The notes under the pieces: model-generated
Database searches by the model: none
The model's input: only the letters and a program-made list of their open reading frames with translations
Told to the model about the DNA's origin: nothing
Shown here: positions 34,872-43,573 of the stretch, piece after piece
Position numbering within the stretch: the stretch's first letter is position 1
Layout: every line of letters starts with the position of its first letter
Source: HK1 sp965215295
GTDB taxonomy: Bacteria; Pseudomonadota; Gammaproteobacteria; HK1
Assembly: GCA_965215295.1 (NCBI GenBank)
Contig: OZ244045.1
Location: forward strand, 1,798,001-1,862,000
Reading direction: 5' to 3'
Length of the DNA: 64,000 bases
Translations under genes and position numbers: made by a program

Positions 34872-35535
34872 TCTCTCGCTCGTCGCCCTGATACTGAATG
34901 CGAGCCTTCCGGTCCAGTTCGTCATGGTCCTCCTGGTGGTGGCCTCCGTCGTTTCGTGGACGATGATCTTCAGCAAGTACTTCGTGCTCGGACGCGCCAC
35001 TCGCGCCGCCGACACGTTCGAAGACCAGTTCTGGTCGGGAGTCGACCTCGTCGACGTGTTCAACCGGATCGACGTACGACGGACCGGGGCGGCCGGAACG
35101 GAACGCATCTTCCATGCCGGGTTCAAGGAATTCGCGCGCCTGCGCGGACAGAAGGCGGCCGAGGCGCGGGACATATTGAGCGGAACGGAACGGGCGATGC
35201 GCATCGCGCTGGGCCGCGAGGTCGAGTACCTGGAGATCAACCTCTCGTTCCTCGCCACCGTCGGCTCGACCAGTCCCTACATCGGGCTGTTCGGCACCGT
35301 GTGGGGAATCATGAACTCGTTCCGGGCGCTGGGCGGGGTGCAGCAGGCGACCATCGCCATGGTGGCCCCGGGGATCGCGGAGGCCCTCATCGCGACCGCG
35401 ATAGGCCTGTTCGCGGCGATTCCCGCGGTGATCGCCTACAACCGCTTCGCCCACGACGTCGAGCGGCTCCACAACCGGTACGACGCGTTCGTCGACGAGT
35501 TCTCGACCATCCTCCAGCGCCAGGCCCATCAATGA
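34861..35535 (+). CDS. tolQ: Tol-Pal system inner-membrane protein TolQ
   Basis: A 224-residue proton-channel subunit related to ExbB and MotA. The N-terminal membrane helix is LPVQFVMVLLVVASVVSWTM, and the conserved pair of later helices contains LATVGSTSPYIGLFGTVWGI and EALIATAIGLFAAIPAV, where Thr and Ala/Gly residues line the channel. Start is TTG 34861, with AGGA 8 bases upstream; the next in-frame starts would delete the first conserved residues. It overlaps ybgC by 11 bases. Together with TolR and TolA it uses the proton motive force to drive envelope constriction. Confidence 0.93.
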   Translation: MSTDLSLVALILNASLPVQFVMVLLVVASVVSWTMIFSKYFVLGRATRAADTFEDQFWSGVDLVDVFNRIDVRRTGAAGTERIFHAGFKEFARLRGQKAAEARDILSGTERAMRIALGREVEYLEINLSFLATVGSTSPYIGLFGTVWGIMNSFRALGGVQQATIAMVAPGIAEALIATAIGLFAAIPAVIAYNRFAHDVERLHNRYDAFVDEFSTILQRQAHQ

Positions 35536-35616
35536 ACGGCGAACGGCACCCGGCCTGCCGCGGCCTCGCCGACGGGGCCGGAGGCGCGGCCGCGGAATGC
35601 GGCGGGAGCCCGCGCC

Positions 35617-36051
35617 ATGGCTAGGCACCGGGTGCGCAGACGGCCGATGTCGGAGATCAACGTCGTCCCGTACATCGACGTCATGCTGGTGCTCCTCGTG
35701 ATCTTCATGATCACCGCGCCGCTGCTGACCCAGGGCGTCAAGGTCGACCTGCCGCAGGCCGACGCGGAGCCACTCGACGTGGAGACCCAGGAGCCGCTCG
35801 TGGTCACCATCGACGCCGCCGGCGAGCTCTACCTGAACTACGGCGAGAACCAGGACACGCCGGTCGAGCCGCGGACCCTCGCGGCCAGGGTCGGAGCGCT
35901 CCTGCGCCATCGGCCGGGACTGGCGGTCGTGGTGCGTGGTGACGAGACCGTGCCCTACGGGGACGTGGTCGTCCTGATGACGATCCTGCAGCGCGCCGGG
36001 GCGCCGAGTGTCGGGCTGATCACCGAAGCGCCGCGGGAACCACGGCAATGA
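35617..36051 (+). CDS. tolR: Tol-Pal system protein TolR
   Basis: A 144-residue ExbD-like protein with a short cytoplasmic tail and one membrane helix. The helix region NVVPYIDVMLVLLVIFMITAP carries the essential Asp of the proton path. The periplasmic part (VVVRGDETVPYGDVVVLMTILQRAG) is typical. ATG 35617 is preceded by GGGAG at 8 bases; 81 bases separate it from tolQ. Its stop overlaps the tolA ATG. Confidence 0.94.
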   Translation: MARHRVRRRPMSEINVVPYIDVMLVLLVIFMITAPLLTQGVKVDLPQADAEPLDVETQEPLVVTIDAAGELYLNYGENQDTPVEPRTLAARVGALLRHRPGLAVVVRGDETVPYGDVVVLMTILQRAGAPSVGLITEAPREPRQ

Positions 36052-37595
36052 GCGGCAGGGAGTCGCTGCTCGAGCGCCTGCTGTCCATCTTCTACGCGCT
36101 GCTGATCCACGCCGTCGTCGCGTCGGTGCTCGTCTTCAGGCTCGGAAACACGTCGCCTCCCGTGGTGGCCGGCCCCGGGGCCGAGCCCATCGAGGCCGTC
36201 GTCATCGACGAGAAGCGGATCACGGAAGAGATCGAGCGCCTGCGCGAACAGGACGAACACCGGCGCAAGAAGGAACGCGAACGGATCGAACAGCTCGAAC
36301 GGGAAGCCGAGACCGCGCAGCAACGCCGGACCGAGGAGGAGCACAGGCTCCGCGAACTCGAGCGGATGCAGCGCGAACGGCAGAGGGAGTACACCGCGGC
36401 CGAGCGCGAGCGTGAACGCAAGGACGCGGAGCGCCTTGCGGAACTCGCACGAAAGCGTGACGCGGAGACGAGACGGCTCGATACGCTGGAAAAGGAGAAG
36501 GCGGCGCTGGAGGCGCAACGAGCCGAAGAGCAGGCGAAGCTCGCGCTGATCGAGCAACAGCGCCGGGAGGAGGCAGAGCAGAAACGCCAGCTCCAGGAGC
36601 AGGCGCAAGCGGCCAGGGCGGAGCAGGAGCGCGCCGAGGAAGCCCGCCAACAGGCCGAAGCGCAGAAGAGGGAGGCCGAGGCGGAGCGCCAGCAGGCCGA
36701 GGCGCAGAAGAAGAAGGCTGAAGCGGAGAAGAAGAAGGCCGAAGCGGAACGCAAGCGCATCGAGACGGAGAAAAACAAGGCCGAGGCGGAACGCCAGCAG
36801 GCCGAAGCCCGGAAGAAGAAGGCCGAGACGGAACGCAAGCGGGCCGAGGCGCAGAAGAAGAAGGCCGAGACGGAACGCCAGCGGGCCGAGGCGCAGAAGA
36901 AGAAGGCCGAGACGGAACGCCAGCAGGCCGAGGCGCAGAAGAAGAAAGCGGAGGCGGAAAAGAAGAAAGCCGAGGCGGAACGCCAGCAGGCCGAAGCCCG
37001 GAAGAAGAAAGCCGAGGCGGAACGCAAGCGAGCCGAGGCGGAAAAGAAAAAGGCCGAAGCACAGAAGAAGAAGGCCGAGGCGGAACGCAAGCGAGCCGAG
37101 GCGGAGAAGAAGAAGGCTGAGGAGGAACGCAAACGGGCCGAAGCCCAGAAGAAGAAAGCCGAGGAGGAACGCAGGCGGGCCGAGGCGGCGAGGAAGAAGG
37201 CCGAGGAGGAGCGCAAGCGCATCGAGGAAGCCCGCCGAAAGGAGGCGGAGCGCGCGCTTCAGGAACAGATCGCCCTGGAGGAACAGTCGCTCAGGAAGGA
37301 TCGCCTCGCATTGCTCGACGCCGGACGCATGGAATACATTGCGCAGATCAGGGACCGGATCGAGCGCAACTGGGTGCGTCCGCCCGGCACCGCATCAGGA
37401 CTCAAATGCGTGGTGCTCGTATCGCAGATTCCGGGCGGCGAAGTGGTAAAGGCGGAGATCCGCACCAGTAGCGGCAACATCGCATTCGACCGTTCCGTGG
37501 AACAGGCGGTCCTGCGATCGTCTCCGCTTCCCGTACCCAAGGATCCGTCGTTGTTCGACCGTCACATCAACATCACTTTCGACCCGGAGGTGTAG
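36048..37595 (+). CDS. tolA: Tol-Pal system protein TolA, with long coiled-coil stalk
   Basis: A 515-residue trans-periplasmic protein, longer than E. coli TolA (421). One membrane helix (about residues 12-32) is followed by an Arg/Lys/Glu/Ala stalk of about 350 residues built from repeats of the type AEAERKRAEAQKKKAE; the nucleotide sequence of 36650-37250 is correspondingly repetitive and prone to length change. The C-terminal domain III (about 420-515) contains RMEYIAQIRDRIERNWVRP and VLVSQIPGGEV and contacts TolB and Pal. ATG 36048 overlaps the tolR stop. The last 19 codons are part of a 117-bp tandem duplication that reaches into tolB. Confidence 0.95.
   Translation: MSGRESLLERLLSIFYALLIHAVVASVLVFRLGNTSPPVVAGPGAEPIEAVVIDEKRITEEIERLREQDEHRRKKERERIEQLEREAETAQQRRTEEEHRLRELERMQRERQREYTAAERERERKDAERLAELARKRDAETRRLDTLEKEKAALEAQRAEEQAKLALIEQQRREEAEQKRQLQEQAQAARAEQERAEEARQQAEAQKREAEAERQQAEAQKKKAEAEKKKAEAERKRIETEKNKAEAERQQAEARKKKAETERKRAEAQKKKAETERQRAEAQKKKAETERQQAEAQKKKAEAEKKKAEAERQQAEARKKKAEAERKRAEAEKKKAEAQKKKAEAERKRAEAEKKKAEEERKRAEAQKKKAEEERRRAEAARKKAEEERKRIEEARRKEAERALQEQIALEEQSLRKDRLALLDAGRMEYIAQIRDRIERNWVRPPGTASGLKCVVLVSQIPGGEVVKAEIRTSSGNIAFDRSVEQAVLRSSPLPVPKDPSLFDRHINITFDPEV
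36650..37250. repeat. Coding repeats of the TolA coiled-coil stalk
   Basis: Degenerate in-frame repeats built on GCGGAACGCAAGCGGGCCGA and GCGCAGAAGAAGAAGGCC encode alternating AERKRAEA and QKKKAE blocks. They explain the unusual stalk length. Boundaries are approximate. Confidence 0.8.
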
Positions 37596-37772
37596 AGGGT
37601 GATCGCACGCATCGCCACCGCGCTCTTCTTCACGGCCTTCCTCGCGCACGCCGCGAAGGATCCGTCGCTGTTCGACCGTCACATCAGCATCACTTTCGAG
37701 CCGGAGGTGTAGAGGGTGATCGCACGCATCGCCACCGCGCTCTTCTTCACGGCCTTCCTCGCGCACGCCGCG
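37539..37772. repeat. 117-bp tandem duplication across the tolA-tolB junction
   Basis: Copy 1 is 37539-37655 and copy 2 is 37656-37772; only three substitutions separate them, all in the tolA-derived part. Each copy holds the last 19 codons of tolA with its stop, a Shine-Dalgarno GGAGG, and the first 19 codons of tolB. Tol proteins stay intact at both ends: TolA ends in copy 1 and TolB starts in copy 2. Confidence 0.96.
37599..37712 (+). CDS. Chimeric mini-ORF: TolB signal peptide joined to TolA tail
   Basis: A product of the 117-bp duplication. GTG 37599 has the same GGAGG ribosome binding site as tolB and begins with the TolB leader (MIARIATALFFTAFLAHAA), which continues in frame into the copied TolA tail (KDPSLFDRHISITFEPEV) and stops at TAG 37710-37712, giving 37 residues. 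If translated, it would send an 18-residue TolA C-terminal peptide to the periplasm. It may also just be a non-functional by-product that lowers or couples tolB translation. Confidence 0.45.
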   Translation: MIARIATALFFTAFLAHAAKDPSLFDRHISITFEPEV

Positions 37773-39017
37773 AACGCGGTCATCCAGATCAGGATCACGA
37801 AGAGCACCGAGGCGAAACAGCTCATCGCGATTGTCCCGTTCGGGTGGCAGCACAGCGGCGAGCCGCCGCCGGTCGACATCGCGGCCATCGTTGCCGACGA
37901 CCTCGCCCGCTCCGGCCTGTTCGAGCCGATACCGTTCGACGGCCTGCCGAGCCGGCCGCATCGACAAGAGCAGATCGACTTCCGGGACTGGCGGCTGCTC
38001 GGCCCCGGCAACCTGGTCATCGGGAACGTCACGCCCTCTCTCGACGGCGCGTACGTGGTCGAGTTCGGACTCTACGACGTGCTGCGGCGCAGGCTGGTCG
38101 TCGGCTACCAGTTCACCGGGCGCACGCAGGCGATGCGCCGGGTTGCGCATCAAATCTCCGATCAGATCTACATGAAGCTCACCGGGGTTCGCGGCGCCTT
38201 CGACACGCGGGTCGCGTACGTTACCGAGATGCGTCCCGCCGATGGCGAAATACGCTATCTGCTGAACGTCGCCGACGTCGATGGACACAACGAGCAGGTC
38301 GTACTCGATTCGGTACGGCCCGTGATGTCACCGTCATGGTCGCCGGACGGAAAGAAGCTCGCTTACGTTTCGTTCGAATCCGATCGGCCGCGCATCTTCG
38401 TGCAGGAGATTGCGACCGGCGAACGCGAACCGGTCGCGTCCTTCCCGGGCATCAACGGCGCCCCCGCGTTCTCCCCGGACGGCCGCAGTCTCGCGATGAC
38501 CCTCTCGAAGGACGGCAACCCCGAGATCTACGTCATGGATCTGCAGACCAGGCGCCTGCGGCGGATCACGCGCCACACCGCCATCGACACCGAGCCGTCA
38601 TGGTCACCGGATGGGCAATCCCTGGTGTTCACGTCGGACCGCGGCGGCAAGCCGCAGATCTATCGAGCCGCGGCCGATGGAAGGGGTCCTCCGGAGCGCA
38701 TCACGTTCGAAGGCAGCTACAACGCGCGTCCCGTCTATTCGCCCGATGGCGCCAGGCTCGCGCTGGTGCACCGCGACGAAGGCCGGTACCGCATCGGAGT
38801 GCTGGACATGGAGAACGGCGCGCTCCAGGTGCTGACCGACTCCACTCTGGACGAATCGCCCAGCTTTGCGCCGAACGGCAGCATGATCCTGTATGCTACG
38901 ACCGATGGCCCCAGGCCGGTACTTGCGGCAGTCTCTCCGGATGGACGGATGCACCAGCGTCTGGCCGTACAGACGGGAGGAGTCCGGGACCCCGCCTGGT
39001 CTCCGTTTCGAAACTGA
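37716..39017 (+). CDS. tolB: Tol-Pal system periplasmic protein TolB
   Basis: A 433-residue periplasmic protein: signal peptide (cleavage near AHA/ANA, residues 17-21), an alpha/beta N-terminal domain (about 25-170) and a six-bladed beta-propeller with repeats such as PSWSPDGKKLAYVSFES, PAFSPDGRSLAMTLSKDG and PSWSPDGQSLVFTSDRGG. It binds Pal and TolA. The start is GTG 37716 with GGAGG at 8 bases, in the second copy of the 117-bp duplication; the copy 1 GTG ends after 37 codons and cannot produce TolB. Confidence 0.95.
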   Translation: MIARIATALFFTAFLAHAANAVIQIRITKSTEAKQLIAIVPFGWQHSGEPPPVDIAAIVADDLARSGLFEPIPFDGLPSRPHRQEQIDFRDWRLLGPGNLVIGNVTPSLDGAYVVEFGLYDVLRRRLVVGYQFTGRTQAMRRVAHQISDQIYMKLTGVRGAFDTRVAYVTEMRPADGEIRYLLNVADVDGHNEQVVLDSVRPVMSPSWSPDGKKLAYVSFESDRPRIFVQEIATGEREPVASFPGINGAPAFSPDGRSLAMTLSKDGNPEIYVMDLQTRRLRRITRHTAIDTEPSWSPDGQSLVFTSDRGGKPQIYRAAADGRGPPERITFEGSYNARPVYSPDGARLALVHRDEGRYRIGVLDMENGALQVLTDSTLDESPSFAPNGSMILYATTDGPRPVLAAVSPDGRMHQRLAVQTGGVRDPAWSPFRN

Positions 39018-39142
39018 TGCCCATTCCGACGACTCCGGGGCTGGCGAGCCGGGCCGCTCGACCCTCGGTCACGCCCGGCTCGATCGACACCATGCAGAAG
39101 CAGGCCCCGTCCGGGCCCCACAAGCAACCAAGGAGACACGAA

Positions 39143-39745
39143 ATGCACCTTCGGCTGTTCCGGCTCGCATTCATTCTGGCCGGTGCCGCGGCACTCGCCG
39201 CCTGCGGGGGCACCGTGGGCAATGTGCAGGACACCGAGTCCGGCTCCGAATCCACGACGACCGGCTCCGCGTCCACGAGCGGCGCCGGCGACGATTCGAT
39301 ATCGGGCGCCGCCACCACGGCCGGCACGGCAGACACGGCCGGCGCCGATACGACGACGACCACCGGCGGCTTCGCGGGGCATCCGCTTGACAATCCCGCA
39401 GGCGCACTGAGTGTCCGCACCATCTACTTCGAGTTCGATTCCAGCGACATACCGGAGTCGGAGCACACCACCATCGCCGCGCACGCGCGCTATCTCTCGG
39501 AGCACGCCGGGGCGTCGCTTGTCCTGGAAGGCCATGCCGACGAACGCGGTTCGCGCGAATACAACATCGCCCTGGGCGAGCGGCGTGCGGGGGCGGTTCG
39601 CAAGCTCATGACGCTGCTTGGTGGAACCGACCCCCAGATCCGCACCATCAGCTACGGCGAGGAGCGGCCGGCGGCGGACGGACACGACGAATCGGCATGG
39701 CGACTCAATCGCCGGGTCGAGATCGTCTACCGGACCCGGGAATGA
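39143..39745 (+). CDS. pal: Peptidoglycan-associated lipoprotein Pal
   Basis: A 200-residue outer-membrane lipoprotein. The lipobox LAAC puts the acylated cysteine at residue 21. A Ser/Thr/Gly-rich linker of about 50 residues follows, longer than in E. coli, and then the OmpA-like peptidoglycan-binding domain with IYFEFDSSDIP, LEGHADERGSREYN and LNRRVEIVY. It anchors the outer membrane to peptidoglycan at the division site with TolB. ATG 39143 has AAGGAG at 7 bases. Its stop overlaps the cpoB start. Confidence 0.95.
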   Translation: MHLRLFRLAFILAGAAALAACGGTVGNVQDTESGSESTTTGSASTSGAGDDSISGAATTAGTADTAGADTTTTTGGFAGHPLDNPAGALSVRTIYFEFDSSDIPESEHTTIAAHARYLSEHAGASLVLEGHADERGSREYNIALGERRAGAVRKLMTLLGGTDPQIRTISYGEERPAADGHDESAWRLNRRVEIVYRTRE

Positions 39746-40602
39746 ACCTGCGGCGGACAACAACGTTTCTCGCGTTAGTCGCATGTCTGGGGCACGCCGG
39801 CGGTGCGCTCGCGCAGGCGCCGGTGATCGATGCGCGAGACCTGGACGAACGGCTGAAGCGGATCGAGCGGCTGCTTGCCTCGGAAAGCCTGCTCAAGCTC
39901 TTCCAGGAAGTGGAGTCCATCAAAGTCGAGGTCCGGGAGTTGCGCGGCGATCTGGAAGCGCGGTCGCACACGCTCGACCAGATCCAGAACCGCCAGCGGG
40001 AACTCTACCTCGACGCCGACCAGCGGCTTCAGCGCCTCGAATCCGCCCCGCCGATCCGGACCGCGGACGCTGCGGCGGAGCCGGCTACCCAGCCCCCGGC
40101 CACTCAACCGACGTCCCCATCCCCGGCCCCCGTCACACCCCCGCAGGGAACGACCCCCGACCCCTCGGCCACCGCGCCGTCATCGACCGCGGCGGAAACC
40201 GGATCGGAGGCCGGAATCGATCCGTTCGCCGAGCAGCAGGCGTACCAGACCGCGTTCGACCTTCTGAAATCCGGGCGCTACGAAGACGCCGCGGGCGCGT
40301 TCACGCAGTTCATCGCCGACTTCCCGGCGGGCAGCTATGCGGACAACGCGCGGTACTGGCTCGGCGAGACGTACTACATCACGCGCCGGTTCGAGCCGGC
40401 GCTGCAGGAGTTCGAGCGTCTCGTCTCGATGCACCCGGACAGCTCGAAGCTCACGCATGCCCTGTTGAAGATCGGATACGCCCATGACGAGCTCGGCAAC
40501 GGGGCGGAAGCCGAGAGAGTGCTGGGCGACCTCATCGCACGCTATCCGCAGTCGGCCGCGGCGGGTCTGGCGCGCAAGCGGCTCGTGAGCATCCGCCGGT
40601 AG
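39742..40602 (+). CDS. cpoB: Tol-Pal-associated TPR protein CpoB (YbgF)
   Basis: A 286-residue periplasmic protein. A signal peptide (MNLRRTTTFLALVACLGHAG, cleavage near ALA-QA) is followed by a coiled-coil trimerisation helix (about 30-110), a Pro/Thr/Ala-rich linker and three C-terminal TPR units (AYQTAFDLLKSGRYEDAAGAF, AGSYADNARYWLGETYY, SSKLTHALLKIGYAHDELG). CpoB couples Tol-Pal to PBP1B during septation. ATG 39742 overlaps the pal TGA, which is the last coupling in this operon. Confidence 0.93.
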   Translation: MNLRRTTTFLALVACLGHAGGALAQAPVIDARDLDERLKRIERLLASESLLKLFQEVESIKVEVRELRGDLEARSHTLDQIQNRQRELYLDADQRLQRLESAPPIRTADAAAEPATQPPATQPTSPSPAPVTPPQGTTPDPSATAPSSTAAETGSEAGIDPFAEQQAYQTAFDLLKSGRYEDAAGAFTQFIADFPAGSYADNARYWLGETYYITRRFEPALQEFERLVSMHPDSSKLTHALLKIGYAHDELGNGAEAERVLGDLIARYPQSAAAGLARKRLVSIRR

Positions 40603-40688
40603 CCGACGCCTCCGGGCTGTCCGACCGGAACAGTCCCCGGATGGCGCGACGACACCAGGAACATCGTCTCGGCGTGCACGGTTGACCC

Positions 40689-41762
40689 ATGGCCAACGCG
40701 ATCAGCGCCTGGTTCGAACGCCACTTCTCCGATCCCCAGGTGATCGGGCTCGCCGCCGTGCTCGTCGGCGGCTTCGCAATCGTCTATCTCGGGGGCGAGA
40801 TCCTCGCCCCGGTGATTGCGAGCATCGTCATCGCGTACCTGCTCGAAGGGTTGATCGGGGTCATCGAGCGCAGGCGCGTCCCCCGTCTCGCGGCGGTGGT
40901 CCTGGTCTTCGCCGCGTTCATGACGGCCCTCGTCTTCATCATCTTCGGCTTGCTGCCGCTCCTCTCGCGCCAGATCACCCAGTTCCTGCAGCAACTGCCG
41001 GCGATGATCGGCCGCGGGCAGGACCTGCTGCTCACCCTGCCGCACATGTACCCGGAACTGTTCTCCGAGCAGCAGGTCCTCGACATCCTCGACCAGATTC
41101 GCGCCGAGACGGTGAACGTCGGGCAGAACGTCGTCCAGGCATCGCTGTCCTCGGTACTCGGAGTCCTCACCCTGCTCGTCTACCTGATCCTCATGCCCTT
41201 GATGGTGTTCTTCTTCCTCAAGGACAAGGCGTCCATCGTCACCTGGGTCAAGCACTTCCTGCCGACGGACCGGCGCCTGGCGAGCCAGGTCTGGGCGGAC
41301 GTGGACGTGCAGATCGGGAACTACGTCCGCGGGAAGTTCATCGAGATCGTGATCGTGTGGATCGTCACCTACGTGACGTTCGAGCTGATGGGCCTCCAGT
41401 TCTCGATGCTGCTCGGGGTACTGGTCGGGCTGTCGGTGGTCATCCCCTACGTCGGCGCGGTCACCGTCACGTTTCCGGTCGCCGTCATCGCCTTCTTCCA
41501 GTGGGGTTTCACGAGCGAATTCGCATACATCATGATCGCGTACACGATCATCCAGGCCCTCGACGGCAACGTGCTGGTGCCGCTGCTGTTCTCGGAGGTC
41601 GTCAACCTCCACCCGATCGCCATCGTCACCGCGGTGCTCCTCTTCGGGGGGCTGTGGGGATTCTGGGGCATCTTCTTCGCCATTCCGCTCGCTACCCTCG
41701 TGCAGGCGGTGCTGAAGGCGTGGCCGCCGGCCGCGTCGCCCGAGCAGCCCGAGCCGCAGTAG
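40689..41762 (+). CDS. AI-2E/PerM family transporter
   Basis: A 357-residue inner-membrane protein with the AI-2E transporter (PerM/TqsA) topology: two N-terminal spans around residues 20-55, one at 60-90, a large amphipathic domain (about 95-150), then spans that include VLGVLTLLVYLILMPLMVFFFL and the C-terminal block GLSVVIPYVGAVTVTFPVAV with NVLVPLLFSEVVNLHP. Members export autoinducer-2, sodium/protons or unknown solutes. It follows cpoB by 86 bases and may be transcribed with it. Confidence 0.88.
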   Translation: MANAISAWFERHFSDPQVIGLAAVLVGGFAIVYLGGEILAPVIASIVIAYLLEGLIGVIERRRVPRLAAVVLVFAAFMTALVFIIFGLLPLLSRQITQFLQQLPAMIGRGQDLLLTLPHMYPELFSEQQVLDILDQIRAETVNVGQNVVQASLSSVLGVLTLLVYLILMPLMVFFFLKDKASIVTWVKHFLPTDRRLASQVWADVDVQIGNYVRGKFIEIVIVWIVTYVTFELMGLQFSMLLGVLVGLSVVIPYVGAVTVTFPVAVIAFFQWGFTSEFAYIMIAYTIIQALDGNVLVPLLFSEVVNLHPIAIVTAVLLFGGLWGFWGIFFAIPLATLVQAVLKAWPPAASPEQPEPQ

Positions 41763-41890
41763 CCGGCCGCGGGACCGGAGGGAGCGCCCCGGCTCGAGGA
41801 CTTCCGGCGCGCGGGCGCGCGTCGGAGCACGACGGAGCGGGAACGGGCATCAGGCCGGCCGCGAACCCGATGTCCGCGGCCGGCGCCGTC

Positions 41891-43231
41891 TCACGTCCCC
41901 GGATCGTTGAGCCGCATCTCGCGCAGGCTGTCTTCGATCGCGTCCGCGAGGTCGTCGATCTCCTGGTCGGTGTTCGCGGTGGAAATCGCGGCCAGGCCGC
42001 CCGCGCCGACGATGAAGCCGCGATTCAGCAACGCCTTGTGCAGGGCGGAGGTGCGCCGGGACTCGCTCTCGTCGGGAAACACGTCGCGATAGCCGCCGAG
42101 CTCCCGGCGGTTGAAGTGGATCATCACCAGCGAGCCCGCGCCGACCGCCTGCCCCGCCACCCCGGCCGCCTCGAAAGCGGCGCCGATGCGTTCACGGGCG
42201 CGGTCCCCGCGCGCGTTGAGCGTGTCGAGGGCGTCCTCGGTCAGCAGGCGCATCGCCGCCGCGCCCGCCGCCATCGTGGCCGGGTTCGCGTTGAAGGTCC
42301 CGCCGTGCGATGCGCGCGGACTTCCCTTCGACGGATCGAACACCGACATCACGTCGCGCCGGCCGCCGACCGCACCGACCGGCATCCCGCCGCCGATGAT
42401 CTTCCCGAAGGTCGTGAGGTCCGGGGCCACCCCGACCATCGACTGCGCGCCGCGGTAGCGCACCCGGAACGACGCGACCTCGTCGAAGACGAGCACGATG
42501 CCGTGCCGGCTCGCGACCTCGCGCACCATCCGCGCGTACTCCGTGCGCACCGGCACGCAGCCGATCCTGGTCGGCACCGGATCGACGACGATGGCCGCGA
42601 GGCGGTCCGCGTGATGCTCGATGAGCCTCCGACTCGCCTCGACCTCGTTGTAGGGCAGCACCACCACGTCTTCCATGACCTTGGCGGGCAGGCCGGCGGT
42701 GTACGGCACCTTCGCCGGGGCGTCGCGGTCGCCCCAGCTCTCCGGCGTGGAGCTCAGGCTGACCTCGACCGGGTCGTAGCAGCCGTGATAGGCGCCCTCG
42801 CACTTCGCCACCATCGGCCGGCCGGTGTACGCGCGCGCCGCCTTGATGGCGACGAGCACCGCCTCGCTCCCGGAGTTGCAGAACCGTATCGTCTCCACCG
42901 ACTCGACCCGCTCGGCGATGATCTCGGCGAGCTCGATCTCGCGCTCCGTCGGCATCGCGAAGCAGCTTCCACGACGGATCTGTTCGACGGCCGCCTCGAC
43001 GACCTCGGGGCGGGCGTGTCCGTGGATGAGGGTCATGTAGTTGTTGAGGCAGTCGACCCGCTCCACCCCGTCCGCATCCGTCACCCTGCTGCCGCTCCCC
43101 GACACCGCGTAGATCGGATACGGCGCGAAGAACGTGGTGAGACGGGTGCTTCCGCCCGCCAGCACCCCGTTCGCACGCCGATAGAGCGCAGCGGAACGGG
43201 AATCCGGATCGGGGTAGGTCATGGTGGCCAT
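41891..43231 (-). CDS. Class III aminotransferase, glutamate-1-semialdehyde aminomutase-like
   Basis: A 446-residue PLP enzyme. The cofactor region includes NSGSEAVLVAIKAAR, the Asp of VLVFDEVASFR that pairs with the pyridine nitrogen, and the Schiff-base lysine of TTFGKIIGGGMP. The substrate-loop segments GHARPEVVEAA and GGTFNANPATMAAG resemble glutamate-1-semialdehyde 2,1-aminomutase, but that similarity is common in amine and beta-amino acid transaminases, and a true HemL is usually elsewhere. ATG 43231 has GGAGG at 8 bases; ATG 43222 is possible. Convergent with the AI-2E gene; its 5' side faces a transposase remnant. Confidence 0.88.
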   Translation of the reverse strand: MATMTYPDPDSRSAALYRRANGVLAGGSTRLTTFFAPYPIYAVSGSGSRVTDADGVERVDCLNNYMTLIHGHARPEVVEAAVEQIRRGSCFAMPTEREIELAEIIAERVESVETIRFCNSGSEAVLVAIKAARAYTGRPMVAKCEGAYHGCYDPVEVSLSSTPESWGDRDAPAKVPYTAGLPAKVMEDVVVLPYNEVEASRRLIEHHADRLAAIVVDPVPTRIGCVPVRTEYARMVREVASRHGIVLVFDEVASFRVRYRGAQSMVGVAPDLTTFGKIIGGGMPVGAVGGRRDVMSVFDPSKGSPRASHGGTFNANPATMAAGAAAMRLLTEDALDTLNARGDRARERIGAAFEAAGVAGQAVGAGSLVMIHFNRRELGGYRDVFPDESESRRTSALHKALLNRGFIVGAGGLAAISTANTDQEIDDLADAIEDSLREMRLNDPGT

Positions 43232-43340
43232 CGGGCATTCCTCCGCAGCCGGCGGCAGGTGCGCCGGAGCGGCGACTATCGATCAGCCCGGCGGCCGGCG
43301 CAACGCGGTGGGCCGGCTCACGACCTTCGGCGCCGAGCGT

Positions 43341-43442
43341 TCAGGTCGCCTCCAGGGCGACAAGGGACTCGTCGGGGGTTCGACGGGCGAGCGATGCGTG
43401 TGGTCGTCGGCAGTCGCGGAAGAACTCGGACCGGGCGAGGTC
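43341..43442 (-). pseudogene. C-terminal fragment of a transposase (IS3/IS481-like)
   Basis: The minus strand reads DLARSEFFRDCRRPHASLAR and RTPDES before a stop at 43341. The pattern FF-x-x-x-x-RRPHxxLxxRTPDE is typical of the C-terminus of DDE integrase-type transposases. No DDE motif, inverted repeats or remaining coding frame were seen upstream, so only the tail survived next to the end of the giant gene. Confidence 0.5.
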
Positions 43443-43474
43443 GGACGCGACGTTCGTCACGGGATCGGTGATGC

Positions 43475-43565
43475 GGATGGACGGACCGTATCCGTCGCCC
43501 CTCTGACGTTCAACGGTACGGGCCGCGGCGGAGGTGAGGTGGATGGACGGACCGTATCCGTCGCC
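43475..43565. repeat. Two identical 25-bp elements with hairpin potential downstream of the giant gene
   Basis: The same 25 bases occur at 43475-43499 and 43541-43565. Each contains GACGGA and TCCGTC around a 5-base centre, so it can form a small stem-loop. The second copy lies just beyond the stop codon of the giant gene (43574). Confidence 0.7.
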
Positions 43566-43573
43566 TCTCGCGC

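Noticed and set aside
36092..37222. 376-codon minus-strand frame opposite tolA
   Set aside because: Ser/Arg/Phe-rich mirror of the coiled-coil repeats; tolA is in its conserved operon position.
41891..43231. Calling the aminotransferase HemL
   Set aside because: Motifs are shared by many class III transaminases, and the context gives no link to tetrapyrrole synthesis.
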